Source: Yamadazyma tenuis (Eukaryota; Ascomycota; Pichiomycetes; Serinales; Debaryomycetaceae). From it: 64,000 bases of DNA. The notes under the pieces were generated by a model that was given only the letters and a program-made list of their open reading frames with translations, did no database searches and was not told the DNA's origin. The DNA is taken from assembly GCF_029203305.1 (NCBI RefSeq), contig NC_089464.1, positions 992,001 through 1,056,000 of the forward strand. Direction: 5' to 3'. Every line of letters starts with the position of its first letter. Position 1 is the first letter of the stretch. The position numbers and the translations under genes were made by a program. Below are positions 38,812-48,100 of the stretch, in pieces.

Positions 38812-38819
38812 TATATAAA
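38812..38819 (+). promoter_or_regulatory. TATA box of the yapsin gene
   Basis: TATATAAA lies 45-52 bases before the yapsin start codon and matches the consensus fully. A TATA box fits an inducible or stress-regulated gene. Confidence 0.55.
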
Positions 38820-38863
38820 TAGCAGTAGATTCGCATTTTATTGGCGGGCACTGGTTTTTTGCA

Positions 38864-40621
38864 ATGAAATTGGGACCTCTAACTGCTAGTATTCTCGCAT
38901 CCTGGCACGTCGGTATGGCTGCTGCTACTCAAGTTGAAACGACAGTGGTACCGACCGAGCAGCCGGGTTTTTTTGCCCTCAATTTCGAAATCCAGCGGGG
39001 CAATTCCAAGACTGATATGGGGACTGAAAGAACGCCGAGACTCATCCGTCGAATGCTCTCTGACGAAGAACAAGCATCGCTGCCACTCTTCGAACGAGGG
39101 AGAAAGGTCTGGCGTCGGGATTTCTTCGAGATGACTCTTGAAAATGCCGATACGTTCTACCTTACCGAGCTTGAAATTGGTTCTAACGGCGACAAGAACC
39201 AGGTTCTTGTTGATACGGGGCTGTCGGATTTATGGGTGATGGCACATGACGTGGACTGTCATGCTGAGTCATCATCAGCGTCAACCAAGAAGAGAGACCT
39301 TGGACTTCATGTTGGAGATATCTTTGTACATCCACACGAAGATTCCATCTCCCCCACCAAAACAGAGAAACTCCAAGGGAAGGCAAATGCCAACTCCATT
39401 TTGAGTGCTTTCGGCATCACCACCGACTCCCCGTTTGGTGGTAGTGGCGGTAGTGGTAGCGGCTCCGGCAGTGCCGTTGCGGTTGCCGTTGCCACCGACT
39501 CGGGTTCCACTACAAACACATGTACGTCTTATGGCCTGTTCAACACCGCGAACTCAGAATCCTTCACCAGAAACTCGCTGGCACCAGCTTTCCTGATTCG
39601 GTACGCGGACGGTACCAGTGCTGAAGGGATCTGGGGCTATGACGACGTCAAGATCAGCAATGCCACCGTCAATAACTTGTCATTTGCTGTGTCCAACGAT
39701 ACTTCTTCCAATATCGGCGTGCTTGGAATCGGATTAGCCATGCTTGAAGTCACATACTCCCTGGGTACATCCAACGCATACACGTATGAAAACTTACCGG
39801 CAAGACTTGCATCTCAAAATATCATTGCCAAAAATGCCTACTCTCTCTACCTTGGGTCTTCGGACTCCAAAACTGGTACGGTTTTATTTGGAGCTGTGGA
39901 CCATGCCAAGTATTCGGGAACCCTCCAAACCGTTCCTATTGTTAACACCCTTGAATCATACGGGTACGAAAGTCCTATTCGGTTAGAAATCAATGTCGAT
40001 GAAATCCTGTTAACCAACTCAGACTCAGTGCAAGTTAACTCTAACGGGTACACGGCACTCTTGGACTCGGGTCTGACCTTGTCATATTTCCCGCAATCAT
40101 TATTGGAGAAAACTGCGTCTACACTTGGTCTTGACTACTCCAACTCGGTGGGGGCATACCTCATTGACTGTGATGTCAGCGGTGACACCTCCATCGACTT
40201 CACCTTTAGTGGCATTAATATCTCGTGTCCCATCTCCCACTTTGTGGTGCAGGTGACTTCCGGTACCTGTGCGTTTGGGATATTGGCACAGAGCCTGAGC
40301 TCCGACTATCTTCTTTTGGGAGACAACTTCTTGCGCAATGCCTATGTGGTTTACGATCTTGAGGATTTGACCATCTCGTTAGCTCAAGTGAACCACAGTG
40401 ATGAGGAGGATATCGAGGTGATTTCCTCCAATATTCCTCAGGCTCTGTCCGTGGTATCCGCTGCCACCGCTGCCAACTCCGGTGGTTCTGAGTCCACCGC
40501 GTCTGGGTCAGTGACCTTGTCTAATAGTGATACCGATAGTAGTAGAGACTCTGGGGCTATTAGAATGGTGCCCAAGCTCATGACAGCGGCAGCATTTGTC
40601 GGGGTGATTTTAGCATTATAA
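38864..40621 (+). CDS. Yapsin, GPI-anchored aspartyl protease
   Basis: A 585-residue secreted protease of the YPS/SAP9 type. There is an N-terminal signal peptide, a propeptide ending at a dibasic site (RKVWRR near residue 84), the first catalytic motif at Asp117, a basic-containing loop (STKKRDLG) that may be cut, a Gly/Ser linker, the second motif at Asp401, and a C-terminal Ser/Thr-rich region and hydrophobic tail (MTAAAFVGVILAL) that would receive a GPI anchor. CTG codons stand at residues 120 and 404, right after DTG and DSG, and read as Ser give the family motifs DTGSSDLW and DSGST; more CTG sites at 225 and 244 restore YGSF and FSIRY. Yapsins process cell-wall and surface proteins at basic residues. 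The exact orthologue (SAP9, SAP10 or YPS1-7) is not clear. Confidence 0.92.
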   Translation: MKLGPLTASILASWHVGMAAATQVETTVVPTEQPGFFALNFEIQRGNSKTDMGTERTPRLIRRMLSDEEQASLPLFERGRKVWRRDFFEMTLENADTFYLTELEIGSNGDKNQVLVDTGLSDLWVMAHDVDCHAESSSASTKKRDLGLHVGDIFVHPHEDSISPTKTEKLQGKANANSILSAFGITTDSPFGGSGGSGSGSGSAVAVAVATDSGSTTNTCTSYGLFNTANSESFTRNSLAPAFLIRYADGTSAEGIWGYDDVKISNATVNNLSFAVSNDTSSNIGVLGIGLAMLEVTYSLGTSNAYTYENLPARLASQNIIAKNAYSLYLGSSDSKTGTVLFGAVDHAKYSGTLQTVPIVNTLESYGYESPIRLEINVDEILLTNSDSVQVNSNGYTALLDSGLTLSYFPQSLLEKTASTLGLDYSNSVGAYLIDCDVSGDTSIDFTFSGINISCPISHFVVQVTSGTCAFGILAQSLSSDYLLLGDNFLRNAYVVYDLEDLTISLAQVNHSDEEDIEVISSNIPQALSVVSAATAANSGGSESTASGSVTLSNSDTDSSRDSGAIRMVPKLMTAAAFVGVILAL

Positions 40622-40919
40622 TAGGTTTATGTATGAAATGGGGGCTTCAATATTCCATGTTCCAAACGCTTCTCGTAGTTTTCGATTGTCGTCTGAAGTT
40701 TCGCAGTCGTCACTCGAATCAGAGGGTCGCGAGAAAATACCACTTTTACTATCATTAATAATCTACTCCTTAGAGGTGTTTAGTTACCACCACCCTTTTG
40801 TTTTATGTCATTGTAACAGTGCTATCGACATACACATCTGCATATTTAATCCCCATCCATTTTGAGTCCGGTGACGTCCTTCTAGGTTCATCACCGCTAC
40901 TCCTCCAACCGTTCTACCC

Positions 40920-42518
40920 ATGAACGCACAAGGAAACTCTTCAGATCAGCCTCCAGCCCAACCGGTCACCGGCCTGCAATCCTCTGGTCTGACTGCTGCC
41001 CCGACAGCAAATATGTCCCTGGTGCCAGACCAGCCGTCTAACGGCAGTAGCTCTAACCAGAACATGCCACCAGATCCTCAACCTAATACCCCCAATCCAC
41101 AAACAGATGCTCCCAATCCACAAACGCCAAATGACCCACCCGTCGACAACAGCTTCACACGGAGTATTCATAACCTCCTTCGGCAAACGGCACAGCGGTT
41201 TCGTGGGGCCACTGGTCCATCCACCGAAGAGTCCACCGGTACTCTGCACCCATCCGTTCGTGAGGACGACTCAAGTGCCATTGTCATCACTATCAACTAC
41301 TTGTTCTCAGACGAAAATAACCCATCCAACCCCAACCGGTCCGGATCTCTTGTGTTGACGCTTCCCAACAACTCCTCGACTCGGAATCCCCGTACCCTCG
41401 ACGAATTCATTCTGCTTGCTACACAAATGGCCTATTCGACCATTGTCAACGGACTTCAGAAAGAGAAAAAGGGGTTGACCACAGAACGGTTCATGTCGTT
41501 CCCATTCAAAGGCTTGGACGAAATTGAGGAACGGGACTGTTCTATTTGCCTTGAAGCTTTTGAGGAGCCGGTAGTTTCAGACATCGGACAAGAACCTCCT
41601 GCCAAAAGAAGACGTGTGGATAAGTCTTCTTCGGTGCCAATATTTGCATCTCAAACATCTTCTGACTCCCACGGATTTGCGGTTAGGTACCTAAAGGATA
41701 TGACCGAAGAGCTCGGACATCAACCGGTGCAGTTGCCCTGTAAACATGTGTTTGGTCGGCTGTGTGTTTGTGAATGGCTCAAAAGTCATGTGACATGCCC
41801 CTTGTGCCGGGAGGTTGTTCTGAAGGATGAAGATGAGTCTCAACCGCCAGTTGATACTGACATGGCTCCTGGTGATGATTCCCAGTTTGGAATTCTCAAT
41901 ACCACCTTCGCCGGGCCCAACGTGCGAGTGGTAACGAGAACTGGCCTTGACCAAATCAGGTCCATGGTAAGTGCCAGTGCCGCCAGAAGAGCTGTGTCCA
42001 CTATGGGCAGCCCTTCACCACCGGCTCCCACTGACCCCTCTGATGAATCAAGAGCTACTGCTTCGGGGCTAGACGAAAGCAATGAACGTGGAAATGAAAT
42101 CTACTCGCAAGTCATTAACTACTTTCGCCGGTCAATGCAAGAACCTTTGTTCCCAACTGAGGTTTCCAGCAGGCGGACAGCAGATGGAGTTGAAACCACG
42201 TCATCGGGGACATATAGTCGACCTCCTGGTTCTCTAGACAGTTCTAACACCGCCGTGTCTGCATCGATGGCCATTCCCATACTCATGTCAAATCTTAGGC
42301 CCACGACTGAGTCCCGGACTGAGGTGCAGTCTCAGACCCTGGCAACAGAGGAAGTGTTGGATTTCTTGAACCTTCGAAGTCTCGCAGACGATGCAAATAC
42401 ATCAGTTCCACCACCAGCACCAGTATCATCCACTAGAGAGTCGTCATCGGGCTCCGGTCTGTCTGAATCCCCTGCTGAAGGACCTACTCCCTCCGAGAGA
42501 CCTGCATCACCAGAGTGA
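40920..42518 (+). CDS. San1-like RING-finger ubiquitin ligase
   Basis: A 532-residue protein with one RING finger between two long disordered arms rich in Ser, Pro, Asn and Gln. The RING begins CSICLEAF (Cys207, Cys210), is interrupted by about 63 residues containing a nuclear-type basic cluster (PAKRRRVDK), and continues LPCKHVFGRLC (Cys274, His276, Cys282) and CPLCREVV (Cys293, Cys296). The fifth zinc ligand is Gly279 in the simple alignment, so the metal site may be non-standard, with Cys284 as a possible substitute. A RING with a long insert and flanking disorder is a feature of San1, the nuclear quality-control E3 that recognises misfolded proteins through its disordered regions. The San1 assignment is by layout and may be wrong. 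Confidence 0.65.
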   Translation: MNAQGNSSDQPPAQPVTGLQSSGLTAAPTANMSLVPDQPSNGSSSNQNMPPDPQPNTPNPQTDAPNPQTPNDPPVDNSFTRSIHNLLRQTAQRFRGATGPSTEESTGTLHPSVREDDSSAIVITINYLFSDENNPSNPNRSGSLVLTLPNNSSTRNPRTLDEFILLATQMAYSTIVNGLQKEKKGLTTERFMSFPFKGLDEIEERDCSICLEAFEEPVVSDIGQEPPAKRRRVDKSSSVPIFASQTSSDSHGFAVRYLKDMTEELGHQPVQLPCKHVFGRLCVCEWLKSHVTCPLCREVVLKDEDESQPPVDTDMAPGDDSQFGILNTTFAGPNVRVVTRTGLDQIRSMVSASAARRAVSTMGSPSPPAPTDPSDESRATASGLDESNERGNEIYSQVINYFRRSMQEPLFPTEVSSRRTADGVETTSSGTYSRPPGSLDSSNTAVSASMAIPILMSNLRPTTESRTEVQSQTLATEEVLDFLNLRSLADDANTSVPPPAPVSSTRESSSGSGLSESPAEGPTPSERPASPE

Positions 42519-42620
42519 ACACACGCATTATACCCTGTTCTATTAGCATAAACTGTTCTATCATAGATTACTGTAGTACATACGCTTACCTCCCCTATAT
42601 ACATATATGTGACTACTGAG

Positions 42621-43757
42621 CTACTGGTAAAACTTGGCGTACCGGGCCTTTTCAGTACGTTTCTTCTTCTCAATCGAATCCTCTGCCCGCTTCAATTCTC
42701 TCTTAATAGCCTCATCGTTTGGCACATACTTAGATGCTTCCGTGAAATCATTAACCGCTTCTGAGAATTGGTTCTTAGCGACATACGCGAGTCCACGACG
42801 ATAGTGGGCCTTGGCCCTCTCCGCAGTGGATGCTTTAAGGTCCAATAAATACAGGGCAAAGTCAATTGCCCGTGTTGGCTCTCCTACTTGAAGGTACACA
42901 AGGGCCATGTTAAGGTAGAGCTTCTTTCTCAAGTCGTAGTACTTTTCATACCACTGAGGTTCCTGCTCATCATCGGGAATATACTCCATCACGTACCGCA
43001 AACATTTGTGGTATTTGAACAAAGCATCCTGCTTGCGGCCCTGTTTGAGCAACAAAGTTCCGCTTTCTTTAATGATGGTAGACGCATTGAATACCAGCTC
43101 CGACGATTCCTTGTCGATTTGCTCATCGTCATCAGGGTACTCTTCGTAGATGTCACCACCGGTGGTATCAGCACATGAGTTGAACACGGGCACCGACATC
43201 GACTCTTCCCAAATACCACAGTCTTCAATCACCACTTTTTCGTTCTCAGTAGGACAATTATTGGGGTTGGTGTTAACCTGCTCGATCTGACGAACAGCCC
43301 ACTTCCCGTGCACTACACGGCCAAAGACCGTATGCTTTCCGTTCAAGTGACTTTGTGGGTGGGTGGTGATAAAAAACTGCAGACCGTTGGCAGCAGCATT
43401 GGCATTGGCAGTGCACAACTTGAACAGGGCATCGAGAGGTTCTTGTTGGTTTTCGAGCGGGAACAACTTCTCGCCATTGACGGTAGAAATGTTGGAGGTG
43501 CCAACAGAATCATCTGTGTATGGTTTTCCATCCACACAGTTCACCACATCTCCAGCTTGGATCATAAAGTTCTTGATCACTCTGTGGAAGTAGTTGTGTT
43601 TGTAGGTGTATCCATCAGTGTTTGTGCACAAGTTGATAAAGTTTAGGGCGGCCAATGGTGCCATGTCCTCAAAGAGTTCAACCACTATACGGCCGGCCGG
43701 CTTGCCGCCGATGGACACATCCATGAATGCTTGGGTACGCACTGGCTCTACCTTCAT
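42621..43757 (-). CDS. CPR6: Cyclophilin-40 (Cpr6/Cpr7-type Hsp90 co-chaperone)
   Basis: A 378-residue protein with an N-terminal cyclophilin (DVSIGGKPAGRIVVELFED, FHRVIKNFMIQAGD with catalytic Arg, GLQFFITT) and a C-terminal TPR domain of three repeats (ASTIIKESGTLLLKQGRKQDALFKYHKCL, RKKLYLNMALVYLQVGEPTRAI, AKAHYRRGLAYVAKNQFSEAVNDFTEA in parts). The TPR carries the carboxylate-clamp pattern that binds the MEEVD tail of Hsp90. The cyclophilin tryptophan is His (NGKHTVFG), as usual in cyclophilin-40s, which lowers cyclosporin affinity. The intact active-site residues favour Cpr6 over Cpr7. It shares a 68-base divergent promoter with the next gene. Confidence 0.92.
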   Translation of the reverse strand: MKVEPVRTQAFMDVSIGGKPAGRIVVELFEDMAPLAALNFINLCTNTDGYTYKHNYFHRVIKNFMIQAGDVVNCVDGKPYTDDSVGTSNISTVNGEKLFPLENQQEPLDALFKLCTANANAAANGLQFFITTHPQSHLNGKHTVFGRVVHGKWAVRQIEQVNTNPNNCPTENEKVVIEDCGIWEESMSVPVFNSCADTTGGDIYEEYPDDDEQIDKESSELVFNASTIIKESGTLLLKQGRKQDALFKYHKCLRYVMEYIPDDEQEPQWYEKYYDLRKKLYLNMALVYLQVGEPTRAIDFALYLLDLKASTAERAKAHYRRGLAYVAKNQFSEAVNDFTEASKYVPNDEAIKRELKRAEDSIEKKKRTEKARYAKFYQ

Positions 43758-43825
43758 GTTGCAAATTTGTGAAGTCGCGAATCGATGAATCGATGAGATA
43801 ATCTATTCTAGCTCACACCGCAAAC

Positions 43826-44941
43826 ATGTTACTTTTCAAACCTCGGTATTCAATGGGAGGAATCCGATACTTGGGCATGACTGCTGGAGGTGGTTATGCT
43901 GCAACCCTTGAAATCGCCCGAGAGGACGTCAATAAGATTCTTGAGTCTCAAGATAGGTCCTCCTATTTACTTGCTCAGTATATGCCCGAACCTACGAGAG
44001 ATGCATTTTTGGCTATTCGTGCCTTCAATTTGGAAATCAATAAGATTGCCCCCAAGCAATCCTCCGGCCCCAGCCCTCTAGGGGTGTCGGCGGTGGACCT
44101 CAAGTTCAAGTTCTGGAGTGATTTGCTCACACGAATCTTCACCAATCCCGACTCAGATACCAACATTGGGGAGCCCATAGCATTTTTATTGCGAGATGCC
44201 CTCCGCAACAACCTTAACCTCGAGCTCTCATGCCTCCACCAGTTCCTCCAGAGTCGGCGGCACTTCTTGAACTCTAGTGGGTTTAATTCCACTGACGATA
44301 TATGTGCGTACGGGGAAGGAACTTACTCACAGCTTAATTATTTGACACAGGGACTTTTACTTTCGCCGGGCATTTCACCTCTGGCAATTCTGCTCCTCGA
44401 GCACCTGCGCCGTCTCCAAGGCTTAGTGAGTGATGTGGCGGCACATATAGGCCAGGCTACTGCTGTTGCATCGATGGTATTGGGATCCAAGTACTATGCG
44501 TCCAAGAACTCTGTGACGGTACCGGTTGACGTGATGACCCGTCATGACGTGAGCCAAGAACAGTTTCTCCGGTTGGCGCAAGGCCATGATCAGGATATGG
44601 CAGCTACTCGGCAACTGCTCCAAAACTGTTTTTACGATGTCGCAGTGGTTGCAAATGACCATATTCTTACTGCCCGTCAGAAGCTCCAAGAGATCCGTGA
44701 AGAAACCGCAAAGGTGGTGAAGCTGAACCCTAACGATAAGCTTCTCCAGAAAAATCATCGAAAATGGAGACATGGTATACCTGATGTAATCTTCTTACCG
44801 TTCATGGTGTCGATTCCCACCACTCTTTATTTGCGTCGGTTGGAGAAAAATGATTTTGATATATTTGCACCGGCTATGGACGCAAAGGAGTGGAGGTTGG
44901 CGTGGACTAGCTTCCGTGGGTACTACCAGCGGCGTATTTAA
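43826..44941 (+). CDS. NDUFAF6-like complex I assembly factor (phytoene-synthase fold)
   Basis: A 371-residue protein of the squalene/phytoene synthase fold. Features: DRSSYLLAQYMPEPTRDAFLAIRAFNLEI (in parts), GEPIAFLLRDALRNN, a YGEGTYSQLNYLTQGLLL segment and ATAVASMVLGSK helix. The aspartate-rich substrate motifs of true synthases are not obvious, as in NDUFAF6, which lost catalysis and acts in assembly of the complex I ND1 module. The N-terminal 25 residues (MLLFKPRYSMGGIRYLG) are basic and look like a mitochondrial signal. S. cerevisiae lacks complex I and this gene, so its presence here implies the yeast has complex I. Confidence 0.85.
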   Translation: MLLFKPRYSMGGIRYLGMTAGGGYAATLEIAREDVNKILESQDRSSYLLAQYMPEPTRDAFLAIRAFNLEINKIAPKQSSGPSPLGVSAVDLKFKFWSDLLTRIFTNPDSDTNIGEPIAFLLRDALRNNLNLELSCLHQFLQSRRHFLNSSGFNSTDDICAYGEGTYSQLNYLTQGLLLSPGISPLAILLLEHLRRLQGLVSDVAAHIGQATAVASMVLGSKYYASKNSVTVPVDVMTRHDVSQEQFLRLAQGHDQDMAATRQLLQNCFYDVAVVANDHILTARQKLQEIREETAKVVKLNPNDKLLQKNHRKWRHGIPDVIFLPFMVSIPTTLYLRRLEKNDFDIFAPAMDAKEWRLAWTSFRGYYQRRI

Positions 44942-45110
44942 TGTGAACTAGCCTATATTTATTACATGTACATACACCTACACCGCGATCTACCGCGAGC
45001 CACCTCGGTGGCATACCCGTGCACACCAGAGGCATAGTCGTGTCCTTTCCACGCTCTCGTCAAAACAAGATCAAAGCAAAATCAGTCTCATCCACAAACT
45101 AACAACGTCC

Positions 45111-48100
45111 ATGAATCGTAACAACCCTGGAATCGCCGGCGTGTCTCCACATCTCTTCGGTTCCCACGTGAACTCGAATGTTCTGTCGTCACGGGGCACT
45201 CCAGAGCCCTCAACAGACGTCGGCATGTCGGGTTACAATCTGACTTTTCACGTTCAGTCTTCCATAGCTGCTACCGGAGCCTTTTCATCTTTTGCAATTG
45301 ATCCGTTAACGCTCGCCATCACTGAGTGTATGGCCATGCTGCTGGCCATGCGCAAGGTCAGCAGGTACCAGCAAAGCGGAATGGCTGCTATTTTGGGTAG
45401 TGGTAATGACTTTTTTGGTGGAACTGGCGCTGACGACGACCTGCTTACCACGAATCTTGGATTTGCTCCCACAAACCGTCACGGCTCTCACGGTCCACCC
45501 CATCCCAATGGCACCGCCCATCCCAGTACCGCCATGCCTCTCGTGCTGAGCTTCGTGCAACTTCGGTCCATGCTCCTGGAGGCAACAGACATCGAGGTGC
45601 TCGACAGTCTTACGGTTCTCCAACCATTTCTTTTGGTGGTAAAGCTGCCACTGACCTCTGGGAGGATTACGGCCATGGCCCTTGAGGCAATTTCCAGGTT
45701 CTTACAGTATGGCGTCCTTACAGATCGTTCGCCCAATCTTGGTCCTACGCTAGGACAAATTTGCTCTGCTCTTACACACTGTCGATTCGAAGCAGCAGAT
45801 CAGAGTTCAGACGATGCTGTGCTTCTTAAAGTGTTACGGCTCATGGAGGCCGTCGCCACCAGTCCACACGCGGGGCTTCTCCCGAACGACGTGGTGCTGG
45901 AGGTGGTTCAAACTTGTTTGTCTCTTGCTTGCAATAAGAAGAGAAGTGAGGTGTTAAGAAGAGCAGCTGAAATGGCCATTGGTAATATCACCGCTCGTAT
46001 ATTTGCTCGCTTGAGCGAGCTTCCTGAACAGGAATCGGGTTCGGTGGTGGTGGGTGAGTTGCCCGAGGATGTTATTGGTGCTGCAGCTGCTCGGAAAGAA
46101 TCTGGTGAAGAAACCGACAAGGAAGACCTACAAAAGGGCTCGATTGACACAAAAGATACTGGAACTGAACTGTCTCCAACAGTAAACTCTGAATCCAACT
46201 TTACTGAGCCAACTGAAGACCTTGCAGAAGATGACAGGGTTCTTGAAGACAAAGACAGCAATTCAGACGATGGTTTCGATGTGTCTGCTCTCATAGAGTT
46301 CACGTCAATTCTCATTTCAATGATCTCGCCTTCTAACCAATACCAGCATATGGAAAGTACGCGTGTGCTTGCACTTCGTCTTATCAACACTGCTGTTGAG
46401 GTTAGTGGCCATCATTTTTACACCCACCCATCACTTATGAGCTTGTTTACAGATCCAGTGTCCAAACATGTTCTTCAGATCATTGCTACTGTTGAGTCTC
46501 CTGCTTTGCTTGAAGTTGCTTGGAGAGTCTTTGCAACCATGGCTGTTGTTTTAGGCCCTCATTTGAAGAGTCAAATAGAGTTGACGTTCTCGTTGATGTT
46601 CAATGCTGTTGGTTCGCAATCTTCCACCTCTTCCTCCAAAGCATCTACGGGTCTGGGTGCAACTGCAAGGGCCTCAAGTTCGGTTGTTGCCGGCTCTACA
46701 TTTGCTTCTCCAACTGCTAAAGAAATGTTTCTTGAGCTGCTATCACTTCTTTGGACTAGAGATCCCTACTTTTTTACCAGATTATATGCTGATTATGACT
46801 GTGACTTTGATAGAGCAGATTTGGCTCGTCAATTGATAGAATTCATCTGTACTCTTGCCCTTCCAGAACTGGCTAGAGTTTCTACTGACAATGTGCCTCC
46901 TCTATGCCTTGAAGGGTTGTTGTCGTTTGTGAATGGTATCAATGAAAGAGTCAAGAAAGGACAATTTCTCGAATCACTGTCGGACCTCGATGAAGTTCCT
47001 CGTCGTCTTTCCAATAAAGCCAATAAAAAGGCGTTTGTGGAGTGCACCGACGAATTCAACAAGAAACCCTCTCTTGGCCTTGCTGCTCTTGTTCGTCATG
47101 GCTTCATCAAGGATCCTAATGATATTGCTGAAGTTTCCCAATTTATGTATAATAAACTGGGTCGATTGAACAAAAAAGTGTTAGGAGAATATCTCGCCAA
47201 ATCCAGTAACAAAGACTTGTTGAAGCATTTCATGTCACTTTTCGATTATGAAGGATTGCGTGTGGATGAGGCCATCCGGTTGTTGTTAAAAACCTTCCGT
47301 TTGCCTGGAGAAGCTCAACAGATTGAACGTATTGTCGAAACTTTTGCTTCACGTTATGCTGAATGTCAAGAGGTTATCAAAGAGACTGAGAAAGAGGAAA
47401 AGCAACCCGATTTGAAAGAGACTGAGAAAGAGGAAAAACAACCGGATCTGAAAGAGGCCGATCAACCAGATGTACTGACGGTTAGGCCTGACGAAGATTC
47501 GGTCTTTGTTCTTTCATTCTCAATCATTCTTCTTAATACTGACCTTCATAACCCACAAGTTAAAAAGCATATGACTCTTGAAGCTTACAAAAAGAATCTC
47601 AGAGGACAATACAACGGAGGAGATAATTATCCCGAATGGTATCTTTCTAAGATCTACAGCAGTATCAGAGATAGGGAAATTATCATGCCAGAAGAACATC
47701 ATGGTACTGAGAAGTGGTTTGATGACGTGTGGAATAATGTCGTTTCTGCCGAAGCTTTGGCTAATAATGATCTCCATGAAGAAGTTATTGACGACATTTC
47801 TGTATATGACAAGAATCTTTTTGCTGATACGGTTGGCGTTATTACAAAGACTCTCGTCCAAATTTTTAATGAAGCTACTGATGACCATATCATTACTCGT
47901 CTTATGTCCACTATCGATAAATCTGTGAATATTTGTCTACAATACGGAATTCTTGAGCCAGTGGATCTACTCATAGGTCTTCTTGCCGACCTTACCACCC
48001 TTACAGATCCGGCAGGGTTGAAGCGTAATAAGGACGAAAGTGATGACAACTTGCGGGATGAAATACCTATAACTCAAATCAAGCTTGAAGGGAAAGACGA

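Larger units (their letters stand above)
38365..38863. promoter_or_regulatory. Yapsin promoter region
   Basis: These 499 bases hold the yapsin promoter: three tandem units of TCATCCAGGA (38651-38680, last unit imperfect) and a TATA box at 38812-38819. RPN7 ends at the other side. No gene is seen. Confidence 0.5.

Noticed and set aside
39212..39229. Loss of the catalytic-loop serine, suggesting an inactive yapsin
   Set aside because: The residue is encoded by CTG, which the second motif and the surrounding evidence show to be serine in this organism.
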